Origin: Hahnella aquatica
Lineage (GTDB): Bacteria; Pseudomonadota; Gammaproteobacteria; Burkholderiales; Burkholderiaceae_A
Reading direction: 5' to 3'
Assembly: GCA_965194505.1 (NCBI GenBank)
Contig: OZ239144.1
Coordinates: 1,054,001-1,118,000 of the forward strand
DNA: 64,000 nt
The notes below the pieces were generated by a model, which was not told the DNA's origin, searched no databases, and saw nothing but the letters and a program-made list of their open reading frames with translations. Position 1 is the stretch's first letter, and each line of letters opens with the position of its first letter. Below are positions 1-8,252 of the stretch, one piece after another. Position numbers and translations under genes: made by a program.

Positions 1-1023
1 GCCGTGCGTGAGGGCGGGCTGCCCGGGCCCACCCTGGTGCTCGCCGGCCACACCGATGTGGTGCCACCGGGCCCGCTCGAGGCCTGGTCCAGCGGCCCGT
101 TTGAAGCCCAGGTTCATCCGGGCGATGCACTGGTGGGCCGAGGCGCCGCAGACATGAAGTCTTCGCTGGCGGCCTTTGTCACGGCCACCGAGGCATTTGT
201 CGAGGCCCACCCCACCTTTCATGGGCGGCTGGCCTACCTGATCACCTCGGATGAAGAGGGCCCCGCGATCGATGGCACCGTTCAGGTCCTGCGCGAACTC
301 GCCCACCGCGGCGAGCAGCTCAATTACTGCCTGGTGGGTGAGCCCACCTCCAGCCAGCAGCTTGGCGACACCATCAAAAACGGCCGTCGGGGCTCGCTGT
401 CCGGGCAGCTCACCATCTTCGGAAAGCAGGGCCACATTGCCTACCCCCAGCTGGCAGACAACCCCATCCATCGCTTTGCACCCGCACTGGCCGAGCTGGC
501 CAACATTCAGTGGGACGATGGCAACCAGTACTTCCCGCCCACCACCTGGCAGGTCTCGAACATGCAGGCGGGCACGGGTGCCACCAATGTCATTCCAGGC
601 GCATTGAAGGCGTCCTTTAATTTTCGTTTCGGCAGCGTGAGCTCCCCCGATGACCTCAAGGCCCGGCTGGAGTCGGTCCTGCACCGACACAGCCTGCAGT
701 ACGAGATCGACTGGAACCTCGGTGGCGACCCCTACCTCACGCCACTGGGAACCCTGTGCGATGCCATGCGCCATGCCATCTCGTCGGTCACAGGCCTCGA
801 GGCCCAGCTCTCCACCACAGGCGGCACCTCCGATGGCCGCTTCATTGCCAAGCACTGCCGCGAAGTCATTGAGTTCGGACCACGCAACGCCACGATCCAC
901 CAGGTCAATGAGTCCATTGGGGTGTCTGAGATCGACCAGCTGCACTCGGTCTACCAGGGCTTCATCGAGCGCCTGCTCATCCAACTGCCGGCCACAAGGC
1001 CACACGACCACCAGGCTGCCTAG
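1..1023 (+). CDS. dapE: Succinyl-diaminopimelate desuccinylase, 5' truncated by window edge
   Basis: This M20-family metallohydrolase hydrolyses N-succinyl-L,L-diaminopimelate to succinate and L,L-diaminopimelate in the cytoplasm, for lysine and peptidoglycan synthesis. The visible part has the metal-binding stretch AGHTDVVPPG (His codon at 49-51), then GRGAADMK and the catalytic acid motif SDEEGP. The frame is open from base 1. By comparison with the roughly 375-residue family length, about 50 N-terminal residues lie outside the window, so the GTG at 4 is not the real start. prmB begins two bases after the stop. The C-terminus matches the family in length and ends after a conserved lid and dimerisation region. 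Confidence 0.95.
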   Translation, partial: AVREGGLPGPTLVLAGHTDVVPPGPLEAWSSGPFEAQVHPGDALVGRGAADMKSSLAAFVTATEAFVEAHPTFHGRLAYLITSDEEGPAIDGTVQVLRELAHRGEQLNYCLVGEPTSSQQLGDTIKNGRRGSLSGQLTIFGKQGHIAYPQLADNPIHRFAPALAELANIQWDDGNQYFPPTTWQVSNMQAGTGATNVIPGALKASFNFRFGSVSSPDDLKARLESVLHRHSLQYEIDWNLGGDPYLTPLGTLCDAMRHAISSVTGLEAQLSTTGGTSDGRFIAKHCREVIEFGPRNATIHQVNESIGVSEIDQLHSVYQGFIERLLIQLPATRPHDHQAA

Positions 1024-1025
1024 CC

Positions 1026-1952
1026 ATGGCGGGCACTGTCTTGTTGTCGAGCTCGGCCGAGGCGCGAGCATCACACCTGCTCACGGTGGCCGACTGGGTT
1101 CGCGCCATTGCATCGGACATGGCCCGTGCAGACGTGGGCCTTGGCCAGGGCGTTCAGTCGTATGTGGACGATGCACGCTGGCTGGTCCTCGGGGCGCTCA
1201 GGCTTGCGCCCGATGCGCCCGATACCTTGGACGACGCGCGACTGCTGCCCGCGGAGCAACAACTGCTCTTTGAGGTGGCCAGCAGACGAATTCAAGGCCG
1301 TGAGCCCACCGCCTATGTCCTGGGTGAGGCCTGGCTGCGCGGCCATCGTTTCAAGTCAGACCCGCGGGCCATCATTCCGCGCTCCCTCATTTCGGAGCTG
1401 CTCTGGCCGCCGAGCCTTCCCCTGCAGGGGGGCGACCCCACACATGTGCTCGACCTGTGCACCGGCGGGGGAAGCCTGGCCATCTTGGCCGCCCTGGCCT
1501 GGCCAGACTGCCGCGTTCAAGCCGTCGACCTCAGCCCCGATGCCCTCGCACTGGCCCGCGAGAATGTGGCCCTCCACGGCAAGGCGCAGCAGATCGAGCT
1601 GCACGAAGGCAGCCTCTTCGAGCCGCTGCAAAAGGGTGCCATGTTCGACCTCATCCTCTGCAACCCGCCCTACGTGCCGACCCGAAAGGTCGACCATGCA
1701 CCCCTGGAGTTCCAGAAGGAGCCGCGCATGGCACTCGAGGCCGGAGACGATGGCATGCGGGTGCTTCGAGGCCTGCTCTCCGGTTACCAGAACTGGCTCA
1801 CCCCAGACGGCAGCCTCGTGGTGGAGGTGGGCCAGGAGTACGAGGCCACCATGTCACTCTTTGAGAATGAATTTCCGCAGCTCGAGCCCCTCTGGCTTGA
1901 GACCACCCAGACCCATGACCACGTCTTCTTGCTCCAAGGAGGTTGCACATGA
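1026..1952 (+). CDS. prmB: Ribosomal protein L3 glutamine N5-methyltransferase
   Basis: This class I SAM-dependent methyltransferase methylates the side-chain amide of a glutamine in ribosomal protein L3. The 308-residue protein has a helical N-terminal domain, then the SAM-binding strand VLDLCTGGGSLAI near residue 140 and the diagnostic NPPYVPT loop that holds the substrate glutamine amide. The longer N-terminal domain and NPPYVPT favour PrmB over its relative PrmC (release-factor methylase). The ATG at 1026 sits just behind the dapE stop. Its TGA overlaps the start of the following glutathione transferase gene, so the three are probably one transcription unit. Confidence 0.93.
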   Translation: MAGTVLLSSSAEARASHLLTVADWVRAIASDMARADVGLGQGVQSYVDDARWLVLGALRLAPDAPDTLDDARLLPAEQQLLFEVASRRIQGREPTAYVLGEAWLRGHRFKSDPRAIIPRSLISELLWPPSLPLQGGDPTHVLDLCTGGGSLAILAALAWPDCRVQAVDLSPDALALARENVALHGKAQQIELHEGSLFEPLQKGAMFDLILCNPPYVPTRKVDHAPLEFQKEPRMALEAGDDGMRVLRGLLSGYQNWLTPDGSLVVEVGQEYEATMSLFENEFPQLEPLWLETTQTHDHVFLLQGGCT

Positions 1953-2644
1953 TCACGCTCTTCACCTGGCCCACACCCAATGGCAAAAAAGTCTCGATCC
2001 TGCTCGAAGAGCTCGGTCTGCCCTACGAGGCCATTGCCGTGGACATCGGTGCGGGCGATCAATTCAAGCCAGACTTTCTGGCCATCAGCCCGAACAACAA
2101 AATTCCGGCACTGGTCGACCCCGATGGACCGCAAGGCAAACCCATCTCATTGTTTGAGTCGGGGGCCATCCTGCTCTATCTCGCTGGAAAAACCGGCCGC
2201 TTCCTGGGCACCTCCGAGAGAGACCGCTATGAAGTGCTCCAATGGCTGATGTTCCAGATGGGAGGCTTTGGCCCCATGCTCGGGCAGGCCCACCACTTCC
2301 GCCTCTACGCCCCCGAGCCCATCGGCTACGCCATCGACCGCTACACCAATGAGGCCAAGCGGCTCTATGGTGTGCTCGAGACGCGGCTGGCCGAGCAGCC
2401 CTACCTGGCTGCGGGGTGCTACACCATTGCCGACATCGCCTGCTGGGCCTGGGCGGCCTCCCATGCCAACCAGGGTGTGGACCTCCAAGACTTTCCATCG
2501 GTGAAGCGTTGGTTCGACGGCATCGCGGCCCGTCCTGCTGTGGTCCGCGGCGTGGCCGTGCTGGCAGAACGGCGTCGGCCCCTCACCGACGACAAGGCCA
2601 AGGCCTTGCTCTTTGGCCAGGGCCCTGCTGCGAGCAACGCCTGA
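1949..2644 (+). CDS. Glutathione S-transferase, Nu-class / YfcG-like
   Basis: This is a cytoplasmic two-domain glutathione transferase of 231 residues. The N-terminal thioredoxin-like domain starts MITLFTWPTPNGKKVSILLE and carries the glutathione-binding NNKIPALVD and FESGAILLYLA segments. The C-terminal domain is all-helical. The TWPTPNG start resembles the YfcG/YghU (Nu) class, whose members act as disulfide-bond reductases using glutathione. That activity is inferred. The ATG at 1949 is chosen because a full AAGGAGG ribosome site lies at 1936-1942 and the ATGA overlaps the prmB stop. An in-frame TTG at 1943 overlaps the ribosome site and is unlikely. Confidence 0.9.
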   Translation: MITLFTWPTPNGKKVSILLEELGLPYEAIAVDIGAGDQFKPDFLAISPNNKIPALVDPDGPQGKPISLFESGAILLYLAGKTGRFLGTSERDRYEVLQWLMFQMGGFGPMLGQAHHFRLYAPEPIGYAIDRYTNEAKRLYGVLETRLAEQPYLAAGCYTIADIACWAWAASHANQGVDLQDFPSVKRWFDGIAARPAVVRGVAVLAERRRPLTDDKAKALLFGQGPAASNA

Positions 2645-2654
2645 TCGACGCCAG

Positions 2655-3734
2655 GTGAGCGGCACGTCATCCGGGCCAGAGCTGCTCTCGATCGAGGCAG
2701 CCCTGGGCCGACTCTCCACCTTCGACAGCATCCTCGACGCACGCACACCCGCCGAGCACCAGGAGGACCACATCCCCGGTGCATGCTGCAGCCCCGTCTT
2801 GTCGAATGAGGAACGCATGCTGATCGGCACGCAGTACAAGTCTGACTCCTTCGAGGCCAAGCGGCTGGGCGCAGCAAAGATTGCTCGCAACGTCGCCACA
2901 CTGCTCGAGACGGAACTGGCCAACAAGCCCCGTCAATGGTCGGCACTGGTCTACTGCTGGCGTGGGGGGAATCGCAGCGGTGCACTGGCCACGATCTTGT
3001 CCAAGGTTGGCTGGCGAATCAGCCTGATCGACGGCGGCTACAAGGCCTTTCGGCAGCACGTGCTGGCGAGCATGCCTGGGCTTGTTGAGGCCCGAACGTT
3101 CCGAGTGGTCTGCGGAGTCACAGGCTCGGGCAAGACCCGCTTTCTGGAGGCCCTGGCCCGCCAAGGGGCAGCTGTGCTCGACCTCGAGAAACTGGCCCAG
3201 CATCGAGGCTCGCTCTTGGGCGCCATGCCAGAGGCGCCCCAGCCGAGCCAGAAGGCCTTCGAGTCGCGCGTCTGGGCGGCGCTTCGGTCGCTGCCTGTGG
3301 ACCAGCCCATTTACGTGGAATCCGAGAGCAAGAAGATTGGGAATGTCCAGGTGCCAGAGGCCCTGATGACCAGGATGCGGGCCAGTGCCTGCGTGGATGT
3401 CTGCCTGGAGACGGAACCGCGTGTGAGCCTGCTCTGTGAGGAGTATCAACACTTCTTTTCTCAGCCCACACGGCTGCTGGAGCAGATCGAGAAGCTTCGG
3501 CCGCTGGTGGGTGAAGACATGGCCGAACAATGGCGAGGCCAAGTTCAGGCAGGCGACTGGCGTTCGCTGGTTCGTGGCCTGCTGGAGCACCACTACGACC
3601 CGAGCTACCGGCGCTCCATCTCAAGAAATTTTCCTGGCCACGCGCAGGCCGTCGCCGTACGCCCAAGCGGCATCACACCCGCAGACTACGATGCGGCTGC
3701 TTCAATCCTCTTGGGGAAGCGCTCAACCTCATAG
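2655..3734 (+). CDS. mnmH: tRNA 2-selenouridine synthase
   Basis: MnmH (also SelU or YbbB) uses selenophosphate to turn 2-thiouridine into 2-selenouridine at the wobble base of Lys, Glu and Gln tRNAs, through a geranylated intermediate. The 359-residue protein has an N-terminal rhodanese domain with the catalytic cysteine in VYCWRGGNRSG (C101), then a P-loop GVTGSGKT (residues 154-161) of the C-terminal nucleotide-binding domain. The GTG at 2655 gives the usual family length. An earlier in-frame start would run back into the transferase gene. The last 49 bases overlap the 3' end of ppiD on the other strand. No selD or selenoprotein gene is visible here. Confidence 0.92.
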   Translation: MSGTSSGPELLSIEAALGRLSTFDSILDARTPAEHQEDHIPGACCSPVLSNEERMLIGTQYKSDSFEAKRLGAAKIARNVATLLETELANKPRQWSALVYCWRGGNRSGALATILSKVGWRISLIDGGYKAFRQHVLASMPGLVEARTFRVVCGVTGSGKTRFLEALARQGAAVLDLEKLAQHRGSLLGAMPEAPQPSQKAFESRVWAALRSLPVDQPIYVESESKKIGNVQVPEALMTRMRASACVDVCLETEPRVSLLCEEYQHFFSQPTRLLEQIEKLRPLVGEDMAEQWRGQVQAGDWRSLVRGLLEHHYDPSYRRSISRNFPGHAQAVAVRPSGITPADYDAAASILLGKRSTS

Positions 3735-5167
3735 CGCTGCTCGAGCTGGCGCAGCCAGACCCGGGTGGCCTGGTCGGCCTCGAGCTGTTGGAGGATGTTG
3801 AATGCCGGGCCCACGCGATCACGAGATGCGGGCGCATCGGCTGCCGCCAACTTGGTGGACTCGAGCACCAGGGCCAGCACGCCTTCTCCACCGAGATCCA
3901 CCTGGGCTGGGCGGCCCACACGAAGGGAATCTGAAAAGAGGGTGATCAGCACCGAGCGGGCCTGGGGCAGCTGCTCAGACACACCGAGCGCCTTCAGGGC
4001 CGCCCTTGGATCTGACCGGGCCGCCGAGAGCAGCGCAGCCTGGGACCGCTCCGCCGCATTGGCAGACCACTGACGGGCAGCCTCCTGCGCCATGCCCTGG
4101 GCCTGATTGGCCTCAAGCGCGCGACGAATGGGCGCAGCCACCTGTGGCAACGGCAGCGGCGCTGCGGGCGCATGACGCACCACGCGTGCACTGGCAAAGA
4201 GGCCGCGTCGGATTTCCACCGACTCGGTGTTGCGGCGGTCGATGAGGGCATCGGCCTTGAAGAGCTGATCGATGAGCTTGGGCGACAACAGGGCCGCACG
4301 AGCCTCTGGGCTGAGGCCAGCAGGCAAGGCGCCATCGCGGCTCACACCCTTGATGGTCAGAAGGCCGAGGCCGAAGCGCTTGGCCGCAGGCTCGAGCGTG
4401 TCGCTCTGCTCGTAGACCAGGTTGGCGAAGGCCTCGACATCGCCCGCCGAGCGATCGCCCGCGAGCAATGCCAGTTCAATGTCCACGACCTCTTGGGACT
4501 GATAGCGCTGGGGGTTGCGCTCGTACTCCTGACGAATGTCGTCTTCAGAGACCGTGGCCTTGGCAAGAAACGCCTCTGGCCGGAATCGCTTGGCACGCAC
4601 CTGGCGAACCTCGGTCTCGGCCCTGGCCAGGTGGCGCGCAAACTGACGCGAGACGATGGTCGACTCCGCCAGCATGCGGGGCAAGACCTCGACGGCCAAA
4701 TCGCGACGAAGGCCCTGCTCGAACGACTCCGAGGTGAGGCCTCTGTCTTTCAGGAACGCCTGCGCCTTTGGAAGGCTGAAAACGCCCTTCTCCTGGAACT
4801 CAGGAATGCTGGAGATGAGGTCTTTCAGGGCCTGGTCGGACACCCCCAGGCGGGCATCGGCGGCCGCCTGCTCGATGAGGGCGCGGGTGATCATTTGCTC
4901 GAGCGTGGCCGAGCGCGCCTCTGGGCTGTTGAGCAATTCGGCGGGCACCTGCCCCCCAAACTGAGCAGACATTTGTTCTATGGAGCGGCGATGGGCGTTT
5001 TCCCAGGCGGCCTTTTCAATCTGCCGGCCGTTGACGGTGGCCACGGCATTCGCGCCAGCATTCGGCGAGACCATGTCCCATGCACCCACCACCACAAACG
5101 AGGGCACGATGAAGAGCAGCAGGACGAACTGCAGCAGACGTCTGTTGGAGCGAATGAATTCAAGCAT
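3686..5167 (-). CDS. ppiD: PpiD-like periplasmic folding factor lacking the parvulin domain
   Basis: PpiD is an inner-membrane-anchored periplasmic chaperone that works near the SecYEG exit. The N-terminus shows the family's single transmembrane helix (about residues 10-30) in MLEFIRSNRRLLQFV, followed by the SurA-like chaperone domain. The protein is 493 residues, whereas PpiD is usually about 620-640. The sequence passes from YERNPQRYQSQEVVDIELAL (about residues 216-235) almost directly to FANLVYEQSDTLEPA (247-261), a segment that in relatives follows the parvulin isomerase domain. That domain of roughly 100 residues is therefore absent and the reading frame is intact. Isomerase activity is not expected; chaperone function may remain. 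Confidence 0.9.
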   Translation of the reverse strand: MLEFIRSNRRLLQFVLLLFIVPSFVVVGAWDMVSPNAGANAVATVNGRQIEKAAWENAHRRSIEQMSAQFGGQVPAELLNSPEARSATLEQMITRALIEQAAADARLGVSDQALKDLISSIPEFQEKGVFSLPKAQAFLKDRGLTSESFEQGLRRDLAVEVLPRMLAESTIVSRQFARHLARAETEVRQVRAKRFRPEAFLAKATVSEDDIRQEYERNPQRYQSQEVVDIELALLAGDRSAGDVEAFANLVYEQSDTLEPAAKRFGLGLLTIKGVSRDGALPAGLSPEARAALLSPKLIDQLFKADALIDRRNTESVEIRRGLFASARVVRHAPAAPLPLPQVAAPIRRALEANQAQGMAQEAARQWSANAAERSQAALLSAARSDPRAALKALGVSEQLPQARSVLITLFSDSLRVGRPAQVDLGGEGVLALVLESTKLAAADAPASRDRVGPAFNILQQLEADQATRVWLRQLEQRYEVERFPKRIEAAAS

Positions 5168-5181
5168 GGGGAGGGGAAAAG

Positions 5182-5258
5182 TGGCGGAGCGGACGGGACT
5201 CGAACCCGCGACCCCCGGCGTGACAGGCCGGTATTCTAACCGACTGAACTACCGCTCC
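5182..5258 (-). tRNA. tRNA-Asp (anticodon GTC)
   Basis: On the minus strand a 77-base cloverleaf begins GGAGCGGTAGTTCAGTCGG, has the anticodon loop CTGTCAC with GTC, the T arm GGGTTCGAGTCCC, and an encoded CCA end. The acceptor stem GGAGCGG pairs with CCGCTCC. It lies 42 bases downstream of tRNA-Val on the same strand, as in many Burkholderiales, and just upstream of ppiD. Confidence 0.97.
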
Positions 5259-5300
5259 GCGTGAAACAAACCAATATTCTACCCTAGTCGATCGCATCAC

Positions 5301-5376
5301 TGGTGGGTGCTGAGAGGCTCGAACTCCCGACCTACGCCTTGTAAGGGCGCCGCTCTACCAACTGAGCTAAGCACCC
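5301..5376 (-). tRNA. tRNA-Val (anticodon TAC)
   Basis: On the minus strand a 76-base cloverleaf starts GGGTGCTTAGCTCAGTTGG, has anticodon loop CTTACAA with TAC, the T arm GGGAGTTCGAGCCTC, and an encoded CCA. The acceptor stem GGGTGCT pairs with AGCACCC. It follows hupB by 42 bases and probably shares a transcript with tRNA-Asp. Confidence 0.97.
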
Positions 5377-5418
5377 GGTGAAACGACGAAAGCGTTGAAC
5401 AATAAATAAAAACGGCAA

Positions 5419-5691
5419 TCAGTTCAAGGCGTCTTTGAGCGCCTTGCCCGGACGAAACTTGGGCAGCTTTGCGGCCTTGATCTTGATGGCATCGCCGGTG
5501 CGAGGATTGCGACCCGTGCGCGCGGCGCGCTTGGCCACCGCAAATGTTCCGAAGCCCACCAACGTGACCGAACCGCCCTTCTTCAGGGTGGTTTTCACCC
5601 CGGAGAGCAGCGCATCCAGGGCGCGGCCTGCGGCAGCCTTGGAGATATCGGCGTTCTTGGCGATGTGTTCGATCAGGTCGGTCTTGTTCAC
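5419..5691 (-). CDS. hupB: DNA-binding protein HU-beta
   Basis: This is the 90-residue HU subunit of the nucleoid: a small basic dimeric protein that bends DNA without sequence specificity. The start MNKTDLIEHIAKNADISKA, the hinge GFGTFAVAKRAARTGRNP and the end KLPKFRPGKALKDALN are all family hallmarks, and the length is exact. The start codon is GTG with AGGA about eight bases upstream. It lies 49 bases downstream of lon, the conserved lon-hupB neighbourhood of proteobacteria. It may be transcribed alone or by readthrough from lon. Confidence 0.96.
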   Translation of the reverse strand: MNKTDLIEHIAKNADISKAAAGRALDALLSGVKTTLKKGGSVTLVGFGTFAVAKRAARTGRNPRTGDAIKIKAAKLPKFRPGKALKDALN

Positions 5692-5740
5692 GTGATGGGT
5701 CCTATCTCTCGAGGAGTTTGCTTTACCAACGATACGGATT

Positions 5741-8164
5741 CTAATGCTTTAAGGTTTCGGCTGCTCCGGGCTGTAAACCGTCTGCCGGCGCGGCCACGGG
5801 TTCGGCCGCAGCGGGCGGAACATCGGGCAAGGGCACGGGCGTGGAGGCCAGGGCGAGGTCGAGCACGGCATCGATCCAGCGCACCGGAATGATCTCCAAG
5901 GCATTCTTCACATTGTCGGGAATCTCGGCCAGGTCGCGCACGTTCTGCTCTGGGATGAGCACGGTCTTGATCCCACCACGGTGGGCCGCCAGCAGCTTCT
6001 CCTTGAGGCCACCAATCTGCAAGACCTCGCCTCGCAGCGTGATCTCGCCCGTCATGGCGACATGGGCCTTCACCGGAATGCCCGTGAGCGCCGAGACCAT
6101 GGCGGTGGTCATGGCGATGCCTGCACTGGGGCCATCCTTGGGCGTGGCGCCCTCAGGTGCGTGGATGTGCAAGTCTTTCTTCTCGAAGACGTCGTCGGCA
6201 ATGCCCAGGCGACGGGCGCGGCTGCGGACCACCGAGCGGGCCGCCTCGACCGACTCCTTCATGACATCGCCCAATGAGCCGGTGCGGATGATCTGGCCCT
6301 TGCCGGGCATCACCGCGGCCTCGATCATCAGCAGCTCGCCGCCGACCTCGGTCCAGGCCAGACCGGTGACCTCGCCGACCTGGTCTTCCTTCTCGGCAAT
6401 GCCGAATGTGAATCGCTTCACACCCAGGAAGTCTTCAATGTTGGCCGCGGTGATCACGACAGGGCCCTTCTCCTTGCCCGTGAGGATGAGTCGCACCACT
6501 TTGCGGCAGACCTTGGAGATGTCACGCTCCAGGCCGCGGACGCCCGCCTCGCGGGTGTAGGAGCGGATCATCTCGCGGATGGCGTCCTCGGACACCGAGA
6601 TCTCGGCATCCTTGAGGCCCGTGTTCTTGATCTGCTTGGGCAGCAGATACCGCTGGGCAATGCTGACCTTCTCGTCTTCCGTATAGCCGGAGAGGCGAAT
6701 GACCTCCATGCGGTCGAGCAGGGCTGGCGGAATGTTCAATGAGTTGGCCGTGGCCACGAACATCACATCGGAGAGGTCGTACTCCACCTCCACGTAGTGG
6801 TCCACAAAGGTGTTGTTCTGCTCCGGGTCGAGCACCTCGAGCAGGGCACTGGCGGGGTCGCCACGAAAGTCCATGCCCATCTTGTCGACCTCATCGAGCA
6901 GGAAGAGCGGATTGCGCACACCGGCCTTGGTCAGGCTGGTGAGGATCTTGCCGGGCATCGAGCCAATGTAGGTGCGGCGATGGCCACGAATCTCAGACTC
7001 ATCACGAACGCCACCCAGGGCCATGCGAACAAACTTGCGATTCGTAGCACGGGCAATCGACTGACCCAGGGATGTCTTACCCACACCCGGGGGCCCCACC
7101 AAACAGAGAATGGGCGCCTTCACCTTGTCGACCCGCTGCTGAACCGCCAGGGCCTCCAGGATGCGCTCCTTGACCTTCTCGAGGCCGTGGTGCTCGGAGT
7201 CGAGCACGGTCTCGGCCGTCTCGAGGTTGGTGTTGACCTTGCTCTTCTTCTTCCAGGGCAGGCCGACCAATGCATCGATGTAGTTGCGCACCACCGTGGC
7301 CTCGGCCGACATGGGTGACATCATCCGGAGCTTTTTGAGCTCGCCCTGGGCCTTATCGCGAGCCTCTGTCGGCATGCGGGCGGCCTTGATCTTCTTGTCG
7401 AGCTCATCGAGCTCGTTGTCCTCGCCCTCGCCGAGCTCCTTCTGAATGGCCTTGACCTGCTCATTGAGGTAGTACTCGCGCTGGCTTTTCTCCATCTGCC
7501 GCTTCACACGACCACGGATGCGCTTTTCGACCTGCAGGATGTCGAGCTCGGTCTCGATCTGACCGAGCAGCTTTTCGAGCCGTTCGGCCACCGGCAGCAC
7601 CTCGAGGATGGCCTGCTTCTGCTCGAGTTTCATGGGCAGGTGGGCGGCGATGGTGTCCGCCAGGCGGCCGGCATCCTCCAGGCTCACCAGGCTGTTGAGG
7701 ATCTCGGCCGGGATTTTCTTGTTCAACTTGACGAACTGGTCGAACTGACCCAACAGGGTGCGACGCAGCGCCTCGAGCTCTGGGCCCTCGTCTTCATCTG
7801 GGGCAATGGGCACGCAGCCGCCCACAAGGTGGTCGCCGCTGTCTTGAAGGTCGGTGAGGCGGGCCCGCTGGGCGCCCTCGACGAGCACCTTCACGGTGCC
7901 ATCGGGCAGCTTGAGCATCTGGAGAATGGTGGCCAGGCAGCCGATGGGATAGATGTCCTCGAGGCCGGGGTCATCCTGGGTGGGGCTGCGCTGGGCCGCC
8001 AACAGCACATGACTGCCGGACTCCATGGCCCGCTCCATCGCCTTGATGGACTTCGGGCGCCCCACAAACAGGGGGATCACCATGTGCGGAAAGACCACGA
8101 CGTCGCGCAGCGGCAACAGGGGCAGCACGACGGGCTCCGATGGCAACAACTCAGTCTTGGACAT
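5741..8164 (-). CDS. lon: ATP-dependent Lon protease
   Basis: Lon is a cytoplasmic hexameric AAA+ serine protease that degrades misfolded and regulatory proteins. The 807-residue protein has the N-terminal substrate-binding LON domain (LPLLPLRDVVVFPHMVIPL), a coiled region around residues 200-270 (KQMEKSQREYYLNEQ), the Walker A motif GPPGVGKTSLGQ near residue 360, Walker B FLLDEVDKM, and the C-terminal protease domain with catalytic Ser in KDGPSAGIAM and Lys in GGLKEKLLAAHRGG. Length and all motifs are normal. A heat-shock-type promoter lies directly upstream at 8221-8249. Confidence 0.98.
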   Translation of the reverse strand: MSKTELLPSEPVVLPLLPLRDVVVFPHMVIPLFVGRPKSIKAMERAMESGSHVLLAAQRSPTQDDPGLEDIYPIGCLATILQMLKLPDGTVKVLVEGAQRARLTDLQDSGDHLVGGCVPIAPDEDEGPELEALRRTLLGQFDQFVKLNKKIPAEILNSLVSLEDAGRLADTIAAHLPMKLEQKQAILEVLPVAERLEKLLGQIETELDILQVEKRIRGRVKRQMEKSQREYYLNEQVKAIQKELGEGEDNELDELDKKIKAARMPTEARDKAQGELKKLRMMSPMSAEATVVRNYIDALVGLPWKKKSKVNTNLETAETVLDSEHHGLEKVKERILEALAVQQRVDKVKAPILCLVGPPGVGKTSLGQSIARATNRKFVRMALGGVRDESEIRGHRRTYIGSMPGKILTSLTKAGVRNPLFLLDEVDKMGMDFRGDPASALLEVLDPEQNNTFVDHYVEVEYDLSDVMFVATANSLNIPPALLDRMEVIRLSGYTEDEKVSIAQRYLLPKQIKNTGLKDAEISVSEDAIREMIRSYTREAGVRGLERDISKVCRKVVRLILTGKEKGPVVITAANIEDFLGVKRFTFGIAEKEDQVGEVTGLAWTEVGGELLMIEAAVMPGKGQIIRTGSLGDVMKESVEAARSVVRSRARRLGIADDVFEKKDLHIHAPEGATPKDGPSAGIAMTTAMVSALTGIPVKAHVAMTGEITLRGEVLQIGGLKEKLLAAHRGGIKTVLIPEQNVRDLAEIPDNVKNALEIIPVRWIDAVLDLALASTPVPLPDVPPAAAEPVAAPADGLQPGAAETLKH

Positions 8165-8220
8165 GACAGCCTTTCAGGAAACGGCGAAGAGATCGGCGGG
8201 GACGCACCCCAATGGTCGAC

Positions 8221-8249
8221 AGATGGGGGCGAAGACTTGAGAAAACAAG
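8221..8249 (-). promoter_or_regulatory. Sigma-32 (RpoH) promoter of lon
   Basis: Read on the minus strand, CTTGTTT (8249-8243) is followed after 14 bases by CCCCATCT (8228-8221). The sigma-32 consensus is CTTGAAA, a 13-15 base spacer, then CCCCATNT, so the -10 half is a full match and the -35 keeps CTTG. It ends 57 bases before the lon ATG and begins just past the clpX stop. Heat-shock control of lon is known in many proteobacteria; the assignment here is from sequence match only. Confidence 0.75.
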
Positions 8250-8252
8250 GGC

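Noticed and set aside
3686..5167. ppiD broken by a frameshift
   Set aside because: The frame is continuous from the membrane anchor to the conserved C-terminal region; only the central domain is missing.
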